A stretch of DNA of 45,480 bases from Pseudobdellovibrionaceae bacterium (lineage in GTDB: Bacteria; Bdellovibrionota; Bdellovibrionia; Bdellovibrionales; Bdellovibrionaceae): contig JAEUWH010000063.1 in assembly GCA_016785955.1 (NCBI GenBank), forward strand, positions 1-45,480, read 5' to 3'. A program made the position numbers and the translations under genes. Below the pieces are notes generated by a model, which saw nothing but the letters and a program-made list of their open reading frames with translations, was not told where the DNA came from and ran no database searches. Each line of letters begins with the position of its first letter. Within the stretch, counting starts at the first letter, position 1. Below are positions 41,499 to 45,480 of the stretch, one piece after another.

Positions 41499-43034
41499 AT
41501 GTCAGAATGGGTCGCTAAAAAGTTTAAAGGTAAAGAGTATTTTGGCCATCCGCCAGGGCTCTTTGTGTTGTTCATGGCCGAGATGTGGGAACGTATGTCC
41601 TACTACGGGATGCGCGCTCTGCTGACTCTTTATATGATCAAGTATTTGATGGCGGACCCGGAAAGAATGGCCCGTGTTCTTGGTTTTGATACTTTAAAAT
41701 TTATTTTGGAAACTGGTTTTGGGCCGCTGGAAGTGCAACCGTTTGCATCTCATATTTATGGTCTTTATACGGGCTTTGTTTATTTGTCTCCCTATTTTGG
41801 TGGAATTTTGGCCGATCGGGTTTGGGGACGTCGTAAGAGTGTTTATGTCGGAGGCGCTTTGATGGCGATTGGTCACTTTTTGATGGCCTTTGAAAATCTG
41901 TTCGTGCCGGCCCTTTTCTTTTTGATTTTGGGTAATGGCGCTTTCAAACCAAATATTTCAACTCAAGTGGGATCTTTGTATCCGGAGGGCGACAGCCGCC
42001 GTGATGGTGCTTTTACTATTTTCTATATGGGTATCAATTTAGGGGCGTTCTTTTCGCCATTCTTGTGTAAAAATTTGGCGGTGGCGATTTGTGATTGGCT
42101 AGGAATCACGGATCCTGGTCTTCCATGGCACATCGGTTTTGGCCTGGCGGGCATTGGTATGTTAGTTGGGCTGGTGATGTACCACTTGGGTCGTACATTG
42201 TTGCCACCAGAAAATCTTTCGAGCTTGGTTCCCGAGAAAGAAAGAAGTTCTGTTCTTTGGAAAACAGTCGGTGGCTTGCTGGGCGCGATGGCAGGTTTCC
42301 TGTTAATACTTATGATTCCCATGGCGTTTAAGTTAGTCCTTATCGCAGGTATCGTTATTGCCGTTATCTGGGGGATTAAGCAAGTGTCTGGAGAAATGGA
42401 CCGTAAGCGCATCGCTGCGCTGGTGACATTGTGTATGGGTACTGTTTTTTTCTGGGCTATTTTTGAGCAACAAGGAAATACATTGCAAATTTGGGCCGAT
42501 GATAAAGCCGACTGGGCACGTTTGGGATTACAGGCCGAGAACTATCAATCGTTGAATCCTCTTTATATATTCATCTTTGCTCCGTTGTTAGACATGTGGT
42601 GGAATTTCTGGGCCGCTCGCGGTAGAAAAACAAGCTCGGTCAGAAAGATGGCGGTGGGTTGTTTCCTGATTGGTTTTGCGTTCTTGACGATCCCTTTGGC
42701 GTCTAATTTTATCACGATTGACAAATCATTAACGAATTTATTTTGGTTAGCACTGGCTACATTCATCGTGACTATGGGGGAATTATATTTATCTCCGATT
42801 GGCTTGAGCTTCGTGACGAAATTAGCTCCGGCACGATTTATGTCGATGATGATGGGCATGTGGTTAGCCTCTTCATTTCTAGGTAATTATTTGGCGGGTT
42901 TATTGGGAACGTTTTACAACAGCATGTCGCAAAACGCGTTCTTCATGATGTTTGCTATTCTAGGAACATGTGTTGGGGTTTTCTTTTTGGTGGCCGAGTG
43001 GAAACTCAAAGAAGTTATTGGCAAGGACGTGTAG
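41499..43034 (+). CDS. POT-family proton-dependent oligopeptide transporter
   Basis: The start is the ATG at 41499, preceded by GAGGGGGAA; the frame opens 20 codons earlier. The 511-residue protein is polytopic with 12-14 membrane segments. The N-terminal PPGLFVLFMAEMWERMSYYGMRALL carries the ExxERFxYYG motif of POT/PTR transporters (here EMWERMSYYG), and FYMGINLGAFFSPF matches the PTR2 signature. It imports di- and tripeptides with protons, which fits a predator feeding on digested prey protein. It is transcribed alone. Confidence 0.93.
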   Translation: MSEWVAKKFKGKEYFGHPPGLFVLFMAEMWERMSYYGMRALLTLYMIKYLMADPERMARVLGFDTLKFILETGFGPLEVQPFASHIYGLYTGFVYLSPYFGGILADRVWGRRKSVYVGGALMAIGHFLMAFENLFVPALFFLILGNGAFKPNISTQVGSLYPEGDSRRDGAFTIFYMGINLGAFFSPFLCKNLAVAICDWLGITDPGLPWHIGFGLAGIGMLVGLVMYHLGRTLLPPENLSSLVPEKERSSVLWKTVGGLLGAMAGFLLILMIPMAFKLVLIAGIVIAVIWGIKQVSGEMDRKRIAALVTLCMGTVFFWAIFEQQGNTLQIWADDKADWARLGLQAENYQSLNPLYIFIFAPLLDMWWNFWAARGRKTSSVRKMAVGCFLIGFAFLTIPLASNFITIDKSLTNLFWLALATFIVTMGELYLSPIGLSFVTKLAPARFMSMMMGMWLASSFLGNYLAGLLGTFYNSMSQNAFFMMFAILGTCVGVFFLVAEWKLKEVIGKDV

Positions 43035-43041
43035 TTAAAAA

Positions 43042-43740
43042 TTAGAAAGGAAAAGACGCGTCCTGGGCTTGCCCGTTGACGAATATGGCGTTCAAAACTT
43101 CACAGCGATGTTTGTTAATGCTGGGATTGCACGCCGTTGCCTGATTTTTCAAATACGAGCTGTTGATTCGTTGAGATTCATTTGGTCGTAAAATTTTTGA
43201 AACGTACAATGAGCCTAAAGTCTTATAAGCTACTTTTCGCTCTGAGGTATGACAGGTTAAGCATGTGGACGTTGTCGATGTTTGGGAAATTTTAGCCAGG
43301 ATTGTATCCATGGTCACAGTCCCCTCAATCGGAAACTCTAGTTCGCCTTTAAAAGTCTCAATAGAGCCGTTGAGTTCGCTGAATTCTAGTAAAGTTCGAC
43401 CGATTCCGGCCGGCGCAACACTGAGAACCATTTTATCTTGAAGAATAAAAATACGCGGACTGTTTTGATCAACGGCAGGTTGGGCGCTGAAAGTGCTATT
43501 GACGGCAAAAACATTCAAGGGCGCTTTCAACGAATTTAAGAAGCATTCTAACGAGAGCGGACGAGGAAGAGCATTAATCAGATTGATGGTGTCTTCAATT
43601 GTCTTTGGGCGACCCATGGAATCGGTCACACCAGTACAACTGGTACTGGCAGAGGACTCATTGCCTTTATCGTCGGTGCAACCCGCACTGAGAAGAGTAA
43701 AAACTATCGTAATCATTATCCTTCGAAGACAAATAGTCAT
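43042..43740 (-). CDS. Lipoprotein with one c-type heme motif
   Basis: A signal peptide ends LLSAGC, giving a lipobox; the start may be the ATG at 43740 or residue 9 (GAAGGATA upstream). The mature part begins with a Ser/Thr/Asn-rich linker. TSTTSTCLTCHTSERKVAYK contains CxxCH, a covalent heme-c motif at about residue 160. The region around it (PFPIEGTVTMDTILAKISQ) and the rest are not like a classical cytochrome c. Four further cysteines (CTGV, CFLN, ACNP, HRCEV) may pair. It is probably an envelope electron carrier; the partner is not visible. Confidence 0.7.
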   Translation of the reverse strand: MTICLRRIMITIVFTLLSAGCTDDKGNESSASTSCTGVTDSMGRPKTIEDTINLINALPRPLSLECFLNSLKAPLNVFAVNSTFSAQPAVDQNSPRIFILQDKMVLSVAPAGIGRTLLEFSELNGSIETFKGELEFPIEGTVTMDTILAKISQTSTTSTCLTCHTSERKVAYKTLGSLYVSKILRPNESQRINSSYLKNQATACNPSINKHRCEVLNAIFVNGQAQDASFPF

Positions 43741-44115
43741 ACTTTATTTTAGCATTTTTTATTTTGTGATCCCACTCAATATTCCAAAAACATAAGTAAG
43801 CCGGACTCTGGTATGTTCCAATTTTCGACATAAAATCGATAAAATTTAGGACGTCCAGGAGAGGCAGAAAAGTTTGATATAAAAGGAATTTTTGCTGTCT
43901 CATTTCAAGACACCTGTCGACCGGTTTATATGTCGCTTGTCATGTCAGGTGTCCTTAACAACTGTCATTACCAACCTATTGTTATTGCCAACCTATCTAG
44001 GTCGATTAACTCAATTTTTTTGGACGTCCATTTGCAATTACTTTTATTAAGCTAATCAATGACCGTGAAGTTGCGTTTAAAACGATGTCCGATGGGATGA
44101 TGAAAAGGTGGCAGA
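43741..44115. other. Divergent intergenic region with repeat motifs
   Basis: The region contains GACACCTG (43909-43916)/CAGGTGTC (43946-43953), a perfect eight-base inverted repeat with a 29-base loop. Two motif copies follow on the minus strand: TGTCATTACCAACCTATT (43963-43980) and TTATTGCCAACCTATCTAGG (43982-44001). No gene is visible. The motif copies lie about 115-150 bases before the 44116 gene. Confidence 0.6.
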
Positions 44116-45120
44116 ATGTTCAAGAAAATTGAAGAAAGTTATATTTTTCTAGTACGTTTGGTTGTTCCCCTATGTACGTTTTTTCCTTTCATTTCTGCTG
44201 GTGTCACTGACCAATGTCATTATTTCTATATTAGAAACTCACTTATGAAAGGCACTACGAGCAATGTTTTGAATTTAAAGCGTTATAGAGCCTCTAACAT
44301 GCCAGATATGGCTTCACTGCGGAACGCACCTAAAAATGATTATTCTCAATTCGTAGAAAATGATATCAAGCGATTGGACATCGGGATTAGATTGATGTCC
44401 CAGATTCCAGGCGGACATCCTGATTTTACACAGAATCTAGTTTTTGAATTTCATAGACATTACATGATCGCCAAAGCGAACTTGGAATCGTATCGAAGTA
44501 AATCGCAATTGTTTGATCTTACGGAACTTCAAGCTTTGGAAAAAAAGTTGAATGAATTCGAAAGTATTGCGGATGCGACGAAATATTTTGAAAAACTGGA
44601 AGCGGCGGGTTTCCGCCTGGTACCCAAAAGCACAGAAATAATTAAAGCCTCACTAGAGGCCTCGGAATTACAGACATTAAGCATTTTAAGGGAATCTTGG
44701 CATAGAGGTAAACAAATCATAGGAGATAGCATATTGGCCGGTCGAGATGACATGCAGCCAATTCAACGCAGGATTGTTAACTTTAAAGAACGACATGCTA
44801 TTAATGAGGATCTAGTTAAGTTTCTGCCTTTTGTAAATTCGTTTCTAAGAGATCAAATTCTTAAAAAATACACACCCGAGAAATATGATTTAGAGGCTGT
44901 CATCAAATTTGTGGATGAGATTTCCGTTTTCTTAAAATCTGATTTTTTTCAGTCTCTCCAAAATTTCAATAAAAGCAGCATTGTTCTGGGCGTACGCAGT
45001 GATGCAAAAGAACTTGATGTTAAAATCACGGAATTTAATGTGCTGGCGAGCCGTTTAATGGCTCCGAAGTTTCGAACTAGGCTGACTGTTGTCGGTAATG
45101 ACAGTAAGGACAGGCAGTAA
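44116..45120 (+). CDS. Exported helical protein with CxxFY near mature N-terminus
   Basis: The ATG follows AAAGGTGG. Residues about 10-29 form a signal peptide (FLVRLVVPLCTFFPFISAG). The mature protein begins VTDQCHYFYIRNS, which contains CHYFY, the same C-x-x-F-Y spacing as the tails of five exported proteins upstream, now at the N-terminal side. The remainder (about 300 residues) is almost all helical and charged, with FTQNLVFEFHRHYMIAKANLESY and LTELQALEKKLNEF. No family is recognised. The last codons overlap a cluster of GTAAGGACAG-type repeats, so the C-terminus may have been changed by repeat growth. Confidence 0.65.
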   Translation: MFKKIEESYIFLVRLVVPLCTFFPFISAGVTDQCHYFYIRNSLMKGTTSNVLNLKRYRASNMPDMASLRNAPKNDYSQFVENDIKRLDIGIRLMSQIPGGHPDFTQNLVFEFHRHYMIAKANLESYRSKSQLFDLTELQALEKKLNEFESIADATKYFEKLEAAGFRLVPKSTEIIKASLEASELQTLSILRESWHRGKQIIGDSILAGRDDMQPIQRRIVNFKERHAINEDLVKFLPFVNSFLRDQILKKYTPEKYDLEAVIKFVDEISVFLKSDFFQSLQNFNKSSIVLGVRSDAKELDVKITEFNVLASRLMAPKFRTRLTVVGNDSKDRQ

Positions 45121-45134
45121 GGGCGGTAAGGATA
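45094..45134 (+). repeat. Tandem GTAAGGACAG-type repeats
   Basis: GGTAATGACA, GTAAGGACAG, GCAGTAAGGG and CGGTAAGGATA follow one another over 41 bases across the stop codon of the 44116 gene. The unit resembles the core of the dispersed motif at 21.9, 30.8 and 43.9 kb (GGTAAtGACAG). Confidence 0.6.
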
Positions 45135-45264
45135 TTAATGCAGATGCAAACATTTCGATCCAAGACAAGATCACGAATGAACACATCGACTTCAAAGGTT
45201 ATTATTAATCCCACAGGTTTAGGCAGCGTAATTATTTTTATGAAATTAAAAATTAATTTTAATG

Positions 45265-45444
45265 CTAATGCTGAGTAATGGTGGCTTTTGGTATAGGTCG
45301 GCTCGGCTTTTTGACCGCTTCGTCCATCATATATTTGTAGATACCGTTCCGATTGTGTTGGGATTTTAAATCTAGACCTGATCCACAGTAATTCCTAAAA
45401 AAGTAAGTTTGATATTCGCATTGATTCCCATTTTTTCCTGCCAT
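45265..45444 (-). CDS. Small cysteine/aromatic-rich protein or gene end (59 aa)
   Basis: The frame runs from the ATG at 45444 (GGGAAA upstream) to a TAG at 45265; an in-frame stop lies about 30 bases further upstream, so it is not merely cut by the window edge. The product has MAGKNGNQCEYQTYFFRNYC and a basic-proline end. QCEYQTYFFRN recalls the QCHYFYIRN of the neighbouring gene. It has no signal peptide, so it may be a decayed fragment of an exported protein. Function unknown. Confidence 0.35.
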   Translation of the reverse strand: MAGKNGNQCEYQTYFFRNYCGSGLDLKSQHNRNGIYKYMMDEAVKKPSRPIPKATITQH

Positions 45445-45480
45445 TGGGTTTCCCAAAAATGTTTTGTTGAGCTAAGTTGA

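Noticed and set aside
1-45480. CRISPR arrays, tRNA, rRNA
   Set aside because: No regularly spaced repeats, no cloverleaf with CCA-type end, and no rRNA-like sequence were seen on either strand.

Overview
The window most likely comes from a Bdellovibrio-like predatory bacterium (Bdellovibrionota). This is inferred from the gene mix: flagellin, ftsE-ftsX-envC-ctpA, a pair of ArsA-type ATPases, a proteobacterial-type GshA, and an unusually high share of secreted hydrolases and unrecognised periplasmic proteins in AT-leaning DNA with compact, overlapping genes. I see no rRNA, tRNA, CRISPR array or intact transposase.

Layout. (1) 1-3.72 kb is an AT-rich accessory segment. Small unknown genes on the minus strand diverge from a plus-strand trio: a small protein, an FtsK/HerA-like ATPase and a replication-initiator/relaxase-like protein cut off at its C-terminus. 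The divergent gap holds two tandem perfect hairpins. It looks like the remnant of an integrated mobilisable or phage-like replicon. (2) 3.8-6.3 kb is a BlaI-type repressor and M56 membrane protease pair plus two exported proteins. It carries three copies of one operator (TACTAC-N4-GTAGTA), one fully inside and one at the edge of the repressor's own promoter and one ahead of the exported-protein genes. (3) 6.5-13.7 kb holds a PhoD-like phosphatase, a YecM-DUF4269 fusion, a minus-strand operon for methylthioadenosine salvage (class II aldolase, mtnA, mtnP, desaturase), and a winged-helix-like protein with paired palindromes at its start. (4) 13.8-16.2 kb is a three-gene set of unrecognised exported proteins. 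(5) 16.7-21.8 kb is a tightly overlapped operon ftsE-ftsX-envC-like-ctpA-msrB-trmK-like, coupling division ABC signalling to peptidoglycan cleavage and periplasmic quality control. (6) 22.2-29.5 kb holds a small exported protein, flagellin, trigger factor, two ArsA-like ATPases, a lipoprotein and gshA.

(7) 29.7-45.1 kb is an island of secreted enzymes. It includes a YiiX-like papain-fold hydrolase, an exported MGDG-synthase-like glycosyltransferase fused to a second papain-like domain, an Lnb_N/DUF4105-like protein, four esterase/lipase-type hydrolases, an exported GH1 glycosidase, a POT peptide transporter and a cytochrome-c-like lipoprotein.

The most striking observation is in this island. 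Five exported proteins of unrelated fold end in the same short tail, a basic residue followed by C-x-x-F-Y within 12 residues of the C-terminus. A sixth carries C-x-x-F-Y just after its signal peptide. I know of no described sorting or modification signal that matches. A dispersed DNA motif (core AGGTTGGTAATGACA) lies upstream of several of these genes and forms a large perfect inverted repeat near 21.9 kb.
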